Shown: piece by piece, positions 52,751-62,444 of the stretch
Position numbering within the stretch: the stretch's first letter is position 1
Layout: each line of letters opens with the position of its first letter
Origin: Hyphomonadaceae bacterium UBA1933
GTDB taxonomy: Bacteria > Pseudomonadota > Alphaproteobacteria > Caulobacterales > Aquidulcibacteraceae
Length of the DNA stretch: 64,000 nucleotides
Assembly: GCA_002337085.1 (NCBI GenBank)
Contig: DDFH01000006.1
Coordinates: 463,098-527,097, forward strand
Direction of reading: 5' to 3'
The notes under the pieces: model-generated
What the model saw: only the letters and a program-made list of their open reading frames with translations
Database searches by the model: none
Told to the model about the DNA's origin: nothing
Position numbers and translations under genes: made by a program

Positions 52751-55453
52751 TTACGCGCTTAGTTTTGCCAATGCTGCCGCATATTGTGCGGCTTGTGCAT
52801 TATAGGCGGCAACTGCTGCTGAGCTACCGGTTTTTGAGCTTTTTGCGGCGGCCTTACTTTGCTTACGTGCCGCAACCATATCTGGATCGTCAGATATAGC
52901 GCGATATGCACTTCTGATACGACTTAATACGCTTGATAATTGGCTTGCAACCAATGTAGCAGATGCCTTGTCCGAAGTATCAACCTCGCTTGGTAATTCA
53001 AGTGCGACCACGGGAACATTGTTGGTTCCAGTTGTTACGGCGGTGGTTGATGCCGTTGCACCATTGGTAATAAAGCCTTCGCTTAAACCTAATTGTGCCA
53101 ACGCATCGGCCTTTGCGCTTCCTGCTTTTAGTTCGATTGTGCTAGTGTTTTTGGCGCTTATGGACAGATATTTGTTGCCATTAGATCCAGAAACACTTGT
53201 CGTCCCATTAGAGCCAAGATATTTTTTAATTTTCGTTTGCAGGCTAACAAGGGTTTCGCCGTTATCAATTGTAATTTTACGGTCGGTTTTACCATTTACA
53301 GATAGGTAAAAATAATCACCTGCCCGCAGACCAGTTAAATCAGTAAGCGATTTTGTGTTATCAAAGCTAAGCTCACCTTGTGGAAGGCCAAGTGCTTGCA
53401 ATGATTTTGACTGGTTTTGGGTTGAAATAACGGTTACGTTTGAAGTTGCTTCGCCAAGTGCGGCAGTTGAATATATTTGCGAACCATCATTTAATGAAAA
53501 GCCTTTTAGCAAGGTTTGGCGTGCTGTTGTATCTTTTGCCAATTCGTCGGTTGTGCCTTCAAGGGCGACATTCACCAAATTACCATCAACACTAAAATTG
53601 CGAACTGGGGTTCCGCCTAAATCTTCGGAAAAGGTTGTTGACCCAGTTAAAAGATTTATGCCGCGAATTTGGTCGTTAACATTGCCAAGGGCGGTACTGC
53701 CAGCGATAATTGCATTGCCAGAAGCATCAATTTCAAGCCCGGAAATTGTTGCGATGCCATTGCTTGAGGTTAAATAATCAGCGGCGGCAAAATTACCTGT
53801 GGCAGTATCAAGACGGCTTATATGCCCCTCGGTTTCGGTATTCCATGCAACATAGGCTTGCGAGCCATTAACTTCGATGCCAACAGGAACATCATTGCCA
53901 GATGTGCCAATGGTTTTAGTGTAATTCACCATCCCTTTGTCATCAAATGATTGGACATAAACATCGGTTCCGCCATTGGTATCAGCACCACCATATGCCA
54001 TTGAGGTTTTGCCAAGAACCATCAAATTGCCGCTATCATCAAATTTAAGATCCAGTGCCTGATCCGTACCATATGCACCTTTTTGATAATACCAAAGGTC
54101 TTGGCCATTGGCATCAAATGTTGAAACAAATGAATCTGTACCATTACCAGTTGTTGAGTTTTGGGTGTCGCCCAAACCATTAACAGAACCAGCAATCGCC
54201 ACTGTACCATCATTTGAAACCGCAATCGAATAACCGGTTGCCGAAGCCTCTGACCCCAAAGAGCGGGACCAGACCACATTTCCAGCAGTATCAATTTTTT
54301 GTAAAACTACATCATTGGTGTCTTTGGCGGCAAATTCCAAATTATTGGCGTTAGTATATGTGCCATCGATATTTGCGACAACATAAATATTGCCATCGGC
54401 ATCTTTGGTCATTGCTTTTAGGTTTAGCCCCTTGGTCGCTGTAAATGCGGTCGAAGAAACTTTTTCAGTTGATCCATCAGAGGCAAGGTCGATGCGTGAT
54501 AACACACTTTGCACAACTTCATCTGCATTGGATGTTGTTGTTTTAGTGGTTGTTGTGGTTGTTGTTGCCTTGTTATAGGTTGCAGCACCCGCAACATAAA
54601 TTGCGGTTTCACTATCATTACTAGCAGGGCCAAAAGTTACATGTTCACCATTGCCAACAGTAACTTTAAAACTTTGTTGTTTAGTATCCGCAATGCCTTT
54701 AATGGTTGATGCTTTGGTGGTTTCTACACGGCTAAAACGGGTTTCAACACCAATTGTTGATAATTGCTCATTGATGAAATTGGCAACATTTCCAACAGTT
54801 CTTTCTGTGCTTCCCATACCCGAAAGGTCAATATCGACACTTTTGGAAACGTTATCTTCAGTAACAGAAACCGAAAATTTTACATTGCCTAAAAATTGTG
54901 ACGGAACGGTATTTTCATCACCATTGGCAAGCACGCCAGTAGTATAATTAGTAAGGGTTGAACCCAATTTATCGGTTTTAAGTGACGAATATTTTTTGCC
55001 AGAAATCAAGGTTGCGCCATCCAGGCCGTTTTTACGGCATTGCGCATCAATTTCTGCAAGACCAGATTCAATGCGCGTTTGAATTTTTTCGCGCATTTTG
55101 TCTGAAATAGTGCTGCTTGAGGCATAATCGGCAAGCGCTTTTAATTTATCAACCGCATTATAAATCAGGAATAATTCGTGGTCATTCTCACTCTTTACGC
55201 CAGAGCCAGCACCAGAACCCAAGCCGCCAGAAAATAGCGATGGCGCATTAAGGGTCTTGGTTGCTGTTTTAATAGTATCTGCTTTAGCAACACTTGAATC
55301 CCATGGGGTAAGCTTTGTAATATTTTTGGTTTTTGGTGTGGAATTACTGGTTGAGGAGGCATCTGGGTAAATGCTGGACACAAATGAACTATTACCTGAA
55401 TATGAACTCAGGATAGATAGTGCAGTCGCTGCTGAATAGCTCGAAATTGCCAC
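52751..55453 (-). CDS. Large flagellin/hook-like protein with internal beta-propeller repeats (FlaEY-like)
   Basis: A 900-residue protein, no signal peptide, Ser/Thr-rich. Residues about 90-150 are helical with the flagellin-like segment ending LDGATLISGKKY. A run of threonines (about residue 300) leads to a core (about 330-700) of repeats of the form DxxGNxxVxGxx with alternating W-S and DTAGNVVW segments, typical of SBBP-like beta-propellers. Then comes a hook-IN-like region (YFYLSVNGKTDRKITIDNGETL, about 740-800) and a helical C-terminus. This plan resembles the Caulobacter FlaEY regulatory protein. It starts at GTG 55453. No other flagellar gene is in the window, so a flagellar role is inferred. 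Confidence 0.65.
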   Translation of the reverse strand: MAISSYSAATALSILSSYSGNSSFVSSIYPDASSTSNSTPKTKNITKLTPWDSSVAKADTIKTATKTLNAPSLFSGGLGSGAGSGVKSENDHELFLIYNAVDKLKALADYASSSTISDKMREKIQTRIESGLAEIDAQCRKNGLDGATLISGKKYSSLKTDKLGSTLTNYTTGVLANGDENTVPSQFLGNVKFSVSVTEDNVSKSVDIDLSGMGSTERTVGNVANFINEQLSTIGVETRFSRVETTKASTIKGIADTKQQSFKVTVGNGEHVTFGPASNDSETAIYVAGAATYNKATTTTTTTKTTTSNADEVVQSVLSRIDLASDGSTEKVSSTAFTATKGLNLKAMTKDADGNIYVVANIDGTYTNANNLEFAAKDTNDVVLQKIDTAGNVVWSRSLGSEASATGYSIAVSNDGTVAIAGSVNGLGDTQNSTTGNGTDSFVSTFDANGQDLWYYQKGAYGTDQALDLKFDDSGNLMVLGKTSMAYGGADTNGGTDVYVQSFDDKGMVNYTKTIGTSGNDVPVGIEVNGSQAYVAWNTETEGHISRLDTATGNFAAADYLTSSNGIATISGLEIDASGNAIIAGSTALGNVNDQIRGINLLTGSTTFSEDLGGTPVRNFSVDGNLVNVALEGTTDELAKDTTARQTLLKGFSLNDGSQIYSTAALGEATSNVTVISTQNQSKSLQALGLPQGELSFDNTKSLTDLTGLRAGDYFYLSVNGKTDRKITIDNGETLVSLQTKIKKYLGSNGTTSVSGSNGNKYLSISAKNTSTIELKAGSAKADALAQLGLSEGFITNGATASTTAVTTGTNNVPVVALELPSEVDTSDKASATLVASQLSSVLSRIRSAYRAISDDPDMVAARKQSKAAAKSSKTGSSAAVAAYNAQAAQYAAALAKLSA

Positions 55454-55549
55454 TTGTTAATACCCACAATACAAAATTATTTTGGGATAATAGCAAAATA
55501 AAGTTACCCGAACTTTAATTAATCTTACTTAATTTAAAGCTTTTATGGT

Positions 55550-56560
55550 TTATTTTATGCCGCGATAATCGGCAATTGCCTGCTCAATCTCATAGATTAA
55601 ATCCATGGAGCGATAAATAAAACCAGTGTATATTTGGATGGCTTTTGCGCCGGCCTCTAGTTTCTTAACGGCATCATCACCAGACATAATGCCGCCGACG
55701 CCAATTAAATCAATCTCGTCCCCTAATTCTGATTTAAAAGCCTTTAAAACTTCGGTTGATTTTTCAAATAATGGGCGACCCGATAAGCCACCAGGGCGGG
55801 TTTTATTAGGGTTTTTAAGGGTTTCTGGGCGGTCAATTGTGGTATTGGAAACAATTAGTGCATCGATTTTTGCCCATTTAACAAGGCGCGCAATGTCGGC
55901 AATTTGTTTCTCATCTAAATCGGGCGCAACTTTTAAAAATAAAGGGCGATGACCATGAGTTTTGGTCTGAATATCGCGAACTTCATTCACTGTTCCCAAT
56001 AAATCTTCTAATGCGCCCGCACCTTGTAAATCCCTTAAACCTTTGGTGTTGGGGGACGAAATATTCATGGTAATATAAGAGGAATGTAGCCACACCCTTC
56101 TTACACCAAGTGCATAATCGTTGATTTTATTTTCAGAATCCTTGTTGGCACCAACGTTTGCACCAATAATTCCCGGTAAATGTGCGCGCTTGCGCAAATG
56201 ATCAACAAAATCATGTAATCCAACATTATTGAAGCCCATGGCATTAATAATGGCATCATCTTCTTTAAGGCGGAAAATACGTGGTTTGGGGTTGCCCGAT
56301 TGTGGTAATGGCGTAACCGTCCCACACTCTACAAAGCCAAAACCAGCGCGGAATAATGCGTCCGCAGCCTCGGCATTTTTGTCAAAGCCTGCTGCCATAC
56401 CAATCGGATTGGGAAGGGTAAGACCCGCAACCTTGGTTTCAAGACGTTGCTTCCTTTTAAAAACTGGCCCTGCACCAGTTGATAACGCCTTTATAGTAAT
56501 GCGGTGCGCCGTCTCTGCGGGCAATTTTCTCATAAGGCTGGCCGCAATCTTATATTTCAC
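55550..56560 (-). CDS. pyrD: Dihydroorotate dehydrogenase, class 2
   Basis: PyrD oxidises dihydroorotate to orotate with quinone as acceptor at the inner membrane. The 336-residue protein has the class 2 N-terminal helical membrane-association segment (KIAASLMRKLPAETAHRI), GMAAGFDKNAEAADAL, catalytic serine region NISSPNTKGLRDLQ, and the FMN phosphate loops GVGGIMSGDDAV and IYTGFIYR. Its start overlaps the DUF952 gene by 11 bases; this DUF952-pyrD pair is common in alphaproteobacteria. Confidence 0.96.
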   Translation of the reverse strand: MKYKIAASLMRKLPAETAHRITIKALSTGAGPVFKRKQRLETKVAGLTLPNPIGMAAGFDKNAEAADALFRAGFGFVECGTVTPLPQSGNPKPRIFRLKEDDAIINAMGFNNVGLHDFVDHLRKRAHLPGIIGANVGANKDSENKINDYALGVRRVWLHSSYITMNISSPNTKGLRDLQGAGALEDLLGTVNEVRDIQTKTHGHRPLFLKVAPDLDEKQIADIARLVKWAKIDALIVSNTTIDRPETLKNPNKTRPGGLSGRPLFEKSTEVLKAFKSELGDEIDLIGVGGIMSGDDAVKKLEAGAKAIQIYTGFIYRSMDLIYEIEQAIADYRGIK

Positions 56561-56945
56561 TTTTATATGCTCCTATATTGGCTTGCCCATTTTTAAGATA
56601 TTCTAACATGTTTTTTGGCGTTATTGGTGTTGCACCGTCATAATCGGCATCAAAGCATTCAATAACATTTTTCATCTCAAGTGGGGCATAAAGATGCGGG
56701 AATTGCGCACCGCCACGTGAGGTTTCCCATTTTAATTTATCACCATAAACCGATAGATTGACCATAATAATCAAAAGATTATCAATTCCAGTGAAATATA
56801 GACGCAAAGTTTCATTAAGTTGATCCAGTGTCGAAAGATGAATAAAACCATCTTTCACATCAAGGGCAGAGCCAAAATATGTTCCAACCTGCTGCGCTTG
56901 TTGCCAGACATCCTTACGCTCTATTTTATAAGCTATTGATTGCAT
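56550..56945 (-). CDS. DUF952 family protein
   Basis: A 131-residue member of DUF952: YKIERKDVWQQAQQVGTYFGSALDVKDGFIHLST and RGGAQFPHLYAPL are the conserved blocks. The family is related in fold to some ADP-ribosyltransferase-like proteins, but no activity is established. Its conserved position before pyrD, here with an 11-base overlap, is the only functional hint. About 26 residues after the core are variable. Confidence 0.88.
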   Translation of the reverse strand: MQSIAYKIERKDVWQQAQQVGTYFGSALDVKDGFIHLSTLDQLNETLRLYFTGIDNLLIIMVNLSVYGDKLKWETSRGGAQFPHLYAPLEMKNVIECFDADYDGATPITPKNMLEYLKNGQANIGAYKSEI

Positions 56946-57060
56946 AGGACTAAATATGAAAATGTTCGAAATTTACGTCAAGGTCAATGTTGGTCATTCT
57001 ACTGCTTTTGTGTGTCTTTGTATATAAATAAATCTGCTTGGAATGACTTATGATTGGGTT

Positions 57061-57840
57061 TTAAAGCCATGACTTAACTTTTTCATACACGCCATCAATA
57101 TCGCCTTTAGCGACGGATGCCTTTAGTTCTTTGGCACGAGCAACAAAAACCTGCTCACTTTTTGATGCGGGTTTGGCATTGGCGCAAATGTCTAAAAGCT
57201 TGGAATAAGAATTTTCATATAGATTGCGATTTAGAAGAATTAAGGATGTTGCGAATGCAAATTTTATCATTACATTGTCATTATCCAAAAGCATCGCTTT
57301 TTTATATTCATTGATGCCGCTTTCGGCGCTTGCGCCCAAAAGTGCCGCAGAATTTCCACCGCTTGATACTGCCTCCATATGCCAAGCGGCGCGTAATGCC
57401 CATGCCTCACCATAATTGGGATAAAGGCTTAGGATATTATCAAGTTTTAATTTCCCAAGCTGCGGCAGCCCTGCGGCAAAGCCTTTAATTTTTCCGGCCT
57501 TGCGCGCTTTGATAAGGGTTATTATGGCATCAATCAACAGCGCCTCTTTATGGGTTTTGTCGATTTTAAGCGCCTTATTCACAAGTGCTTGCGCTTCATT
57601 AAGGGTTTTATCACTTGCCTTTGATGGGCGATAAATAGAGGCTTCGGTGACCAAGGCACGTGCCGCAAGTGCATAATTATCAGCATCATTATGTGCGCTG
57701 GCAATTGAGACAACGCCGCGATAATCACCAATATTATATAATTGAAGTGCGCGTGGGCTTAACTCTGCGGCTGCGGTGCTTGTAATAAATATATTCAGGC
57801 AAAGTCCGAATATTATTAAAGACCGCATGTTTGTTTTCAT
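57061..57840 (-). CDS. Secreted TPR-like protein
   Basis: A 259-residue protein with a signal peptide (cleavage near AAA-ELSPRA, about residue 25) and tetratricopeptide-like helical pairs: RALQLYNIGDYRGVVSIA, LNEAQALVNKALKIDKTHKEALLI, GEAWALRAAWHMEAV and GINEYKKAMLLDNDNVMIKFAFA. Its partner is unknown. The ATG overlaps the lysK stop by 4 bases, so it is translated from the lysK message; a functional tie to tRNA charging is not implied. Confidence 0.8.
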   Translation of the reverse strand: MKTNMRSLIIFGLCLNIFITSTAAAELSPRALQLYNIGDYRGVVSIASAHNDADNYALAARALVTEASIYRPSKASDKTLNEAQALVNKALKIDKTHKEALLIDAIITLIKARKAGKIKGFAAGLPQLGKLKLDNILSLYPNYGEAWALRAAWHMEAVSSGGNSAALLGASAESGINEYKKAMLLDNDNVMIKFAFATSLILLNRNLYENSYSKLLDICANAKPASKSEQVFVARAKELKASVAKGDIDGVYEKVKSWL

Positions 57841-59423
57841 TTCAATTTCTCATCAATTAGTTTGATTGTTGATTTGATACCGAAAAGAGCCGCAAAGTTA
57901 CCAAAACGTGGTCCGGTTTCTTGGCCCAAAAGAACTTCATATAATGCTTTAAACCAGTCGCGTAGGTTTTCAAAGCCATTGTTTTTACCAATTTCAAAAA
58001 CTTGGGTTTGAATTGCTTCGCCATCATGGCTGTCGCCCATTTCGGCAAGAACAGCACGAAGTTCGATAATTGCCTTACGCTCTTGTTCGGTTGGTGCGCG
58101 GAATTTTTTGGTTGGCAATACAAAATCACGATAATATTCAATCGCATAACCCGCCAGTTTATCAAGAAGTGGCATTTCCTCTGCACTCGCCTCAGGGGCA
58201 TAAGATTTAATAAAGCCCCAAAGCACCTCTTTTGAGCCAGCATCAGCCGCCGCAACAAGATTTAATAATAGGCTGAATGAAATTGGTGAACCAATTTTTG
58301 GAACATTACCTGAATGAATGTGCCAAACTGGATTTTCAAAACGCTCTGGCCATTCTTGTTTTTGATAGGCGTCAAGGAATTGCAAATATTCATCAACCGC
58401 TTTTGGAATTACATCAAAATATAGTTTTTTGGCGGTTTTTGGTTTGGTAAATTGGTAAAGCGCCAATGATTCTTCTGGTGCATATTTAAGCCATTGTTCA
58501 ACCGCAATCCCATTGCCTTTTGATTTTGAGATTTTTTCCCCCTTATCATCAAGGAAAAGCTCATAAACAAATTGAACAGGGGCTTCTTCACCCAATACTT
58601 TACAGATGCGTGAATAAACGCTGGCATTGGTTTGGTGATCTTTGCCAAACATTTCAAAATCAACGCCCAACGCCGCCCAACGCATACCAAAATCTGGCTT
58701 CCATTGTAATTTTGCATTGCCACCAGTCACAGGAATTGTGGTTTCTGTGCCGTCTTCATCATCAAAAGTTATTGTCCCTGCTTCCGCATCAATTTTTTTC
58801 ATCGGCACATAAAGCACGCGACCGGTTTTGGGTGAAATTGGCAAAAATGGCGAATAGGTGGCGCGGCGCTCTTCACCCAAGGTTGGCAACATAATTTTCA
58901 TTATGTCATCATATTTTTTAAGCGCATTTAAAAGCGCGGTATCATATGCCCCCGAAGTATATAATTCGGTTGCAGATTTAAATTCATATTCAAAACCAAA
59001 ACTATCCAAAAACCCTCTTAGCATTGCATTATTATGGTGGGCAAAGCTTTCAAATTTTTCAAATGGATCGGGAACTTTGGTCAATGGAAGTTGCAAATAT
59101 TCTTGTAATTTTTCGTAATTTGGAATGTTATCTGGAACTTTGCGCATTCCGTCCATATCATCTGAAACACAGATAAGTTTGGTTTTTACTTTGCCTTCAG
59201 TTAAAACCTCAAAAGCATGTTTTACCATTGTTGTGCGGCAAACTTCGCCAAACGTACCAATATGCGGCAAGCCAGATGGGCCATAGCCAGTTTCAAAAAT
59301 CACGACATCCTTTGGCTTACGTTTTAGGCGCTGTGCAATGGCGCGTGCCTGTTCAAAAGGCCATGCTTTTGCATTTTGTGCTAATTGTGCAAATTTGTTA
59401 TTTTCGCCGCCAATATCAGTCAT
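57837..59423 (-). CDS. lysK: Lysyl-tRNA synthetase, class I
   Basis: This is the archaeal-type class I LysRS also used by many alphaproteobacteria and spirochaetes in place of class II LysS. The 528-residue protein has HIGT (54-57) in GPSGLPHIGTFGE and KISKS (297-301) in GEKISKSKGNG, with a C-terminal helical anticodon-binding cage. It starts at ATG 59423 and diverges from the SixA-type gene over 116 bases. No class II lysS was seen in the window. Confidence 0.96.
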   Translation of the reverse strand: MTDIGGENNKFAQLAQNAKAWPFEQARAIAQRLKRKPKDVVIFETGYGPSGLPHIGTFGEVCRTTMVKHAFEVLTEGKVKTKLICVSDDMDGMRKVPDNIPNYEKLQEYLQLPLTKVPDPFEKFESFAHHNNAMLRGFLDSFGFEYEFKSATELYTSGAYDTALLNALKKYDDIMKIMLPTLGEERRATYSPFLPISPKTGRVLYVPMKKIDAEAGTITFDDEDGTETTIPVTGGNAKLQWKPDFGMRWAALGVDFEMFGKDHQTNASVYSRICKVLGEEAPVQFVYELFLDDKGEKISKSKGNGIAVEQWLKYAPEESLALYQFTKPKTAKKLYFDVIPKAVDEYLQFLDAYQKQEWPERFENPVWHIHSGNVPKIGSPISFSLLLNLVAAADAGSKEVLWGFIKSYAPEASAEEMPLLDKLAGYAIEYYRDFVLPTKKFRAPTEQERKAIIELRAVLAEMGDSHDGEAIQTQVFEIGKNNGFENLRDWFKALYEVLLGQETGPRFGNFAALFGIKSTIKLIDEKLK

Positions 59424-59539
59424 AATCTGCTTTCTGTATTACTACTTAAATAGAATTGTGGTTTTGTCTGGAAACCCTTTACAACAAAAATAACTTTTTG
59501 CCACATTTAAACGGCAGAATTTTCATATAAAGAACGTGC

Positions 59540-60082
59540 ATGGATAATATTTTTAAAAATTCTGCGATTGAAAATTTGGTTATATTCCGCCATGGCAAGG
59601 CGCAAAAAATTTATGATGTTGATGACGATTTTTCACGTGGGCTTACTGAACGCGGGCAAAGGGATGCAGAAAATCAGGCAAGTCGCCTAAAAGAGGCGGG
59701 TTTTAAGCCCGATATTGCCTTGGTATCAACTGCGGCACGTGCCGCCCAAACTTGGGAAAGGGCGCACGGTTTTTTCCCTGATAGCCAAGCAAAATTATTA
59801 GATAAATTTTATCTTGCCGCACCAAAAATCTATTTAAATGAAGCCATTGCAAGTGGTAAAAAAAACGTGATGTTAATTGCCCATGACCCAGGGCTTCATG
59901 AAATATGCCGTTATTTTATGTTTGGTGGCGGCGCGATTAACCCCGAAGACGTAAATAGTGAAGAAGCATTATTATTATTTGAACTTCCTACCGCAGGAAT
60001 GGCGTGGTTTATGCGCGATGATAATGCCAAAAATGGTATGGTGTTAAAACGTTATTTCAAACCAATAAAACAAGCGCAATAA
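59540..60082 (+). CDS. SixA-type histidine phosphatase
   Basis: A 180-residue short histidine-phosphatase: the RHG motif at 17-19 (LVIFRHGKAQ) is followed by LTERGQRDAENQASRLKEAGF, and the second catalytic histidine is in IAHDPGLHEI. It resembles SixA, which removes phosphate from phosphohistidine of phosphotransfer proteins, but other small-molecule phosphatases share these motifs. It ends base-to-base against the convergent secreted-protein gene. Confidence 0.87.
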   Translation: MDNIFKNSAIENLVIFRHGKAQKIYDVDDDFSRGLTERGQRDAENQASRLKEAGFKPDIALVSTAARAAQTWERAHGFFPDSQAKLLDKFYLAAPKIYLNEAIASGKKNVMLIAHDPGLHEICRYFMFGGGAINPEDVNSEEALLLFELPTAGMAWFMRDDNAKNGMVLKRYFKPIKQAQ

Positions 60083-60580
60083 TTATTTTGTGCAGCGGTT
60101 GAAAACACGCCCCTTTGAATTGTCATTGGTTGCGATACCGTCTTTTACCATAACCAAAGGCGGATTATCGGGTAATTGCCCAACGAACGACCATTCTTGA
60201 ATTTGGTTTTGCCCAAGGATTTTATATTTCTCATAAGTGTGGTTACAGCCAACGGGGGCGCAGACGCGGGTTTCGATTTCCACAAATTCCCCTTTTATGT
60301 CTGCTTTTAGCATTTCAAGGCGTTCACCTTCACCTTTTGCGCCATAGCCAACTTCGACTTTTGGTTTTTGCGGGTTGAAAACAAAGGATTGGAAATTACC
60401 ATCCTCATTGCATTCTGTTGTGCGCCAAGCGGAATTTTTAAGATATTGGGCTACGGATTTTGAATAAACCAATGGCTTGGCCTTGGCATTATTTTTGGGG
60501 GTGGCAAATGAATTATTCGCACCAATTGTCAAAAAACCAAAAAGGCAAAGTGTGATTATCGTTTTAAAGTTTTTAATCAT
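60083..60580 (-). CDS. Secreted protein of unknown function, 165 residues
   Basis: It has a signal peptide (cleavage likely after NSFA, near residue 26) and a small, beta-rich mature domain with four cysteines (WRTTECNED, TRVCAPVGCNH and FNRCTK) that could form two disulphides. I recognise no family. It is divergent from the GT-C-like gene across about 110 bases and convergent with the SixA-type gene. Confidence 0.75.
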   Translation of the reverse strand: MIKNFKTIITLCLFGFLTIGANNSFATPKNNAKAKPLVYSKSVAQYLKNSAWRTTECNEDGNFQSFVFNPQKPKVEVGYGAKGEGERLEMLKADIKGEFVEIETRVCAPVGCNHTYEKYKILGQNQIQEWSFVGQLPDNPPLVMVKDGIATNDNSKGRVFNRCTK

Positions 60581-60689
60581 TTCCTGCGCAATCTTATAGC
60601 TATAAATGAAACACCTGTGGAATTCATTATGATATGCAGGTAAAGATTATATAAACCCTAAACAAGTGTTCAAAAAGTATTTAAGGCAC

Positions 60690-62444
60690 ATGAAGAAAAA
60701 CCTGTTTAAAACCATGCACCCAATTTTGCTTCTGGTCCTTATTAGCGCCATGATTGCAAGAATTTCCTCGCCGGATTGGGCAAAAGTAATGCAATGGATT
60801 GTGCCAGATAATGATGATGCCATGCGTATTCTCGAGGTGCGGGCATGGCTGCATGGGCAAGGGTTTTATGATTTATTAAACCATCGCCTTAACCCGCCAA
60901 ATGGTGGCGATATTCATTGGTCACGCATTGGTGACCTGCCGCTGGCTTTGGTGGAATTAATCCTGCGTCCCTTTATGGGTGAATTACAGGCCGAAAAGAT
61001 TGGGGCATTTTTTACACCGCTGTTTTTGGGCGGTATTTTTGCATTAACTCTGGGGCTAGTTGTCAGTCGCTTTGAAAAAGAACCATTTTCTTATTATGTT
61101 GCTGCTTTCTTGGGGCTTTCAACCGTTGGCGCGATGACTTATTTTCAGCCCGCGCGGGTTGATCACCACGGCTTGCAGATTATTTCTGCACTTTTGGCAT
61201 TATGGGGACTGCTTTCACAAAATAAAAAGGGGGCATTGGTTGCGGGCCTTGCGATTGCGCTTTCAATAACTATTGGCTTTGAAACAGTGCCAATTGTTGC
61301 AGTTATGATTATTTGGGCTGCGCTTGTTTGGGGGGCGCGTGGTAATGGTGAATTTACCGCTATCTTCACGCTATCTTTGGCATTTTTTGTAGTTTGCGGG
61401 TTTTTAATTAATGTAGCGCCGCAAAATTATTTGGTGGGGCAAAATGATAAGCTAAGCATTGCACAAGTTTTGCCGATTTTAACCGGTGCGGGTGGCTTGT
61501 TTTTATCAACGCTTTTATTTTCATATACTTCGGCAAAGATGCGTTTTATTGCGCTTTTTGCGATTGGAATTGCCGTAATATTGGTTGCCGCACAATTCCC
61601 AATTTTGCTTGAAAAACCATATTACCAAACTAGCCCATTATTGCATAAATTATGGCTTAATGCCGTTACTGAAACCCACCCGCTTTATAAGGCGCGCCCC
61701 GATACGGCGATTACTTTGGGCTTTTTTGAAGTTATGGCATCAATTGCAGTTGCCATTAAAATCCTTATTTTGTGGCGCGATAAAAAACGTGATGCAATGG
61801 CGCTTGAAAATTGGTTGCTATTGGGGGCGATTTTAATTTCATTGACCCTTTTGGCGTTTTTCTGGCAATTGCGTATGGCGGGTTTGGCACAGACTTTTTC
61901 AGTGGTGGTTGCCGCCGCACTTTTTGTTACAATTTTGAAAAATCAGGGGCTTTTGAATGCGCTTTTGGTGCTGATTATTGTCAACCCGATGGTGCCAAAT
62001 ATGGTCTCCAATATTTACAATAAGGCAAAGCCAAAGACCAGTAATTACGCAATTGGCGGTGGTGTAAGTTGTAAAGGGGTAAAGGCATTTTCGGCACTTG
62101 CTGCATTACCGGATGGTTTGGTTGCCTCACACATTGATTTTGGGGCGCAGGCACTTTTGACCACCAATCAAAAGGTTCTTGCTGCACCATATCACCGTAA
62201 CCAAGGTAATATGGTTGCCTATTCAATTTTCCTTGCCAAGCCAGATGAAGCATTGCAAATAATTCGGCAACACGGGGTTGATTATTTGGGTCTTTGCACC
62301 AAATCAGCAGAAACAGAAATCATTAGCCGTGAAAGCCCAAATGGTCTTATGAAGCAATTAGTTGATAAAAAATATCCTGATTATCTTGAATTGGTTCCAG
62401 CGCCAACAGGCTCTGGAATAATGGTTTGGAAAGTTAAAAAATGA
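60690..62444 (+). CDS. GT-C-like polytopic membrane protein
   Basis: A 584-residue membrane protein with about eleven hydrophobic segments and a soluble C-terminal domain (about 450-584). An acidic motif DNDDAMR (40-46) precedes the first extracytoplasmic loop, followed by HRLNPPNGGDIHWSRIGDLPL, which matches the plan of lipid-linked sugar glycosyltransferases of the GT-C fold. The sugar and acceptor are unknown. ATG 60690 with AAGG just upstream is preferred over GTG 60666. It overlaps the WD40-like gene by 4 bases and lies near a DegT-type sugar aminotransferase. Confidence 0.75.
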   Translation: MKKNLFKTMHPILLLVLISAMIARISSPDWAKVMQWIVPDNDDAMRILEVRAWLHGQGFYDLLNHRLNPPNGGDIHWSRIGDLPLALVELILRPFMGELQAEKIGAFFTPLFLGGIFALTLGLVVSRFEKEPFSYYVAAFLGLSTVGAMTYFQPARVDHHGLQIISALLALWGLLSQNKKGALVAGLAIALSITIGFETVPIVAVMIIWAALVWGARGNGEFTAIFTLSLAFFVVCGFLINVAPQNYLVGQNDKLSIAQVLPILTGAGGLFLSTLLFSYTSAKMRFIALFAIGIAVILVAAQFPILLEKPYYQTSPLLHKLWLNAVTETHPLYKARPDTAITLGFFEVMASIAVAIKILILWRDKKRDAMALENWLLLGAILISLTLLAFFWQLRMAGLAQTFSVVVAAALFVTILKNQGLLNALLVLIIVNPMVPNMVSNIYNKAKPKTSNYAIGGGVSCKGVKAFSALAALPDGLVASHIDFGAQALLTTNQKVLAAPYHRNQGNMVAYSIFLAKPDEALQIIRQHGVDYLGLCTKSAETEIISRESPNGLMKQLVDKKYPDYLELVPAPTGSGIMVWKVKK

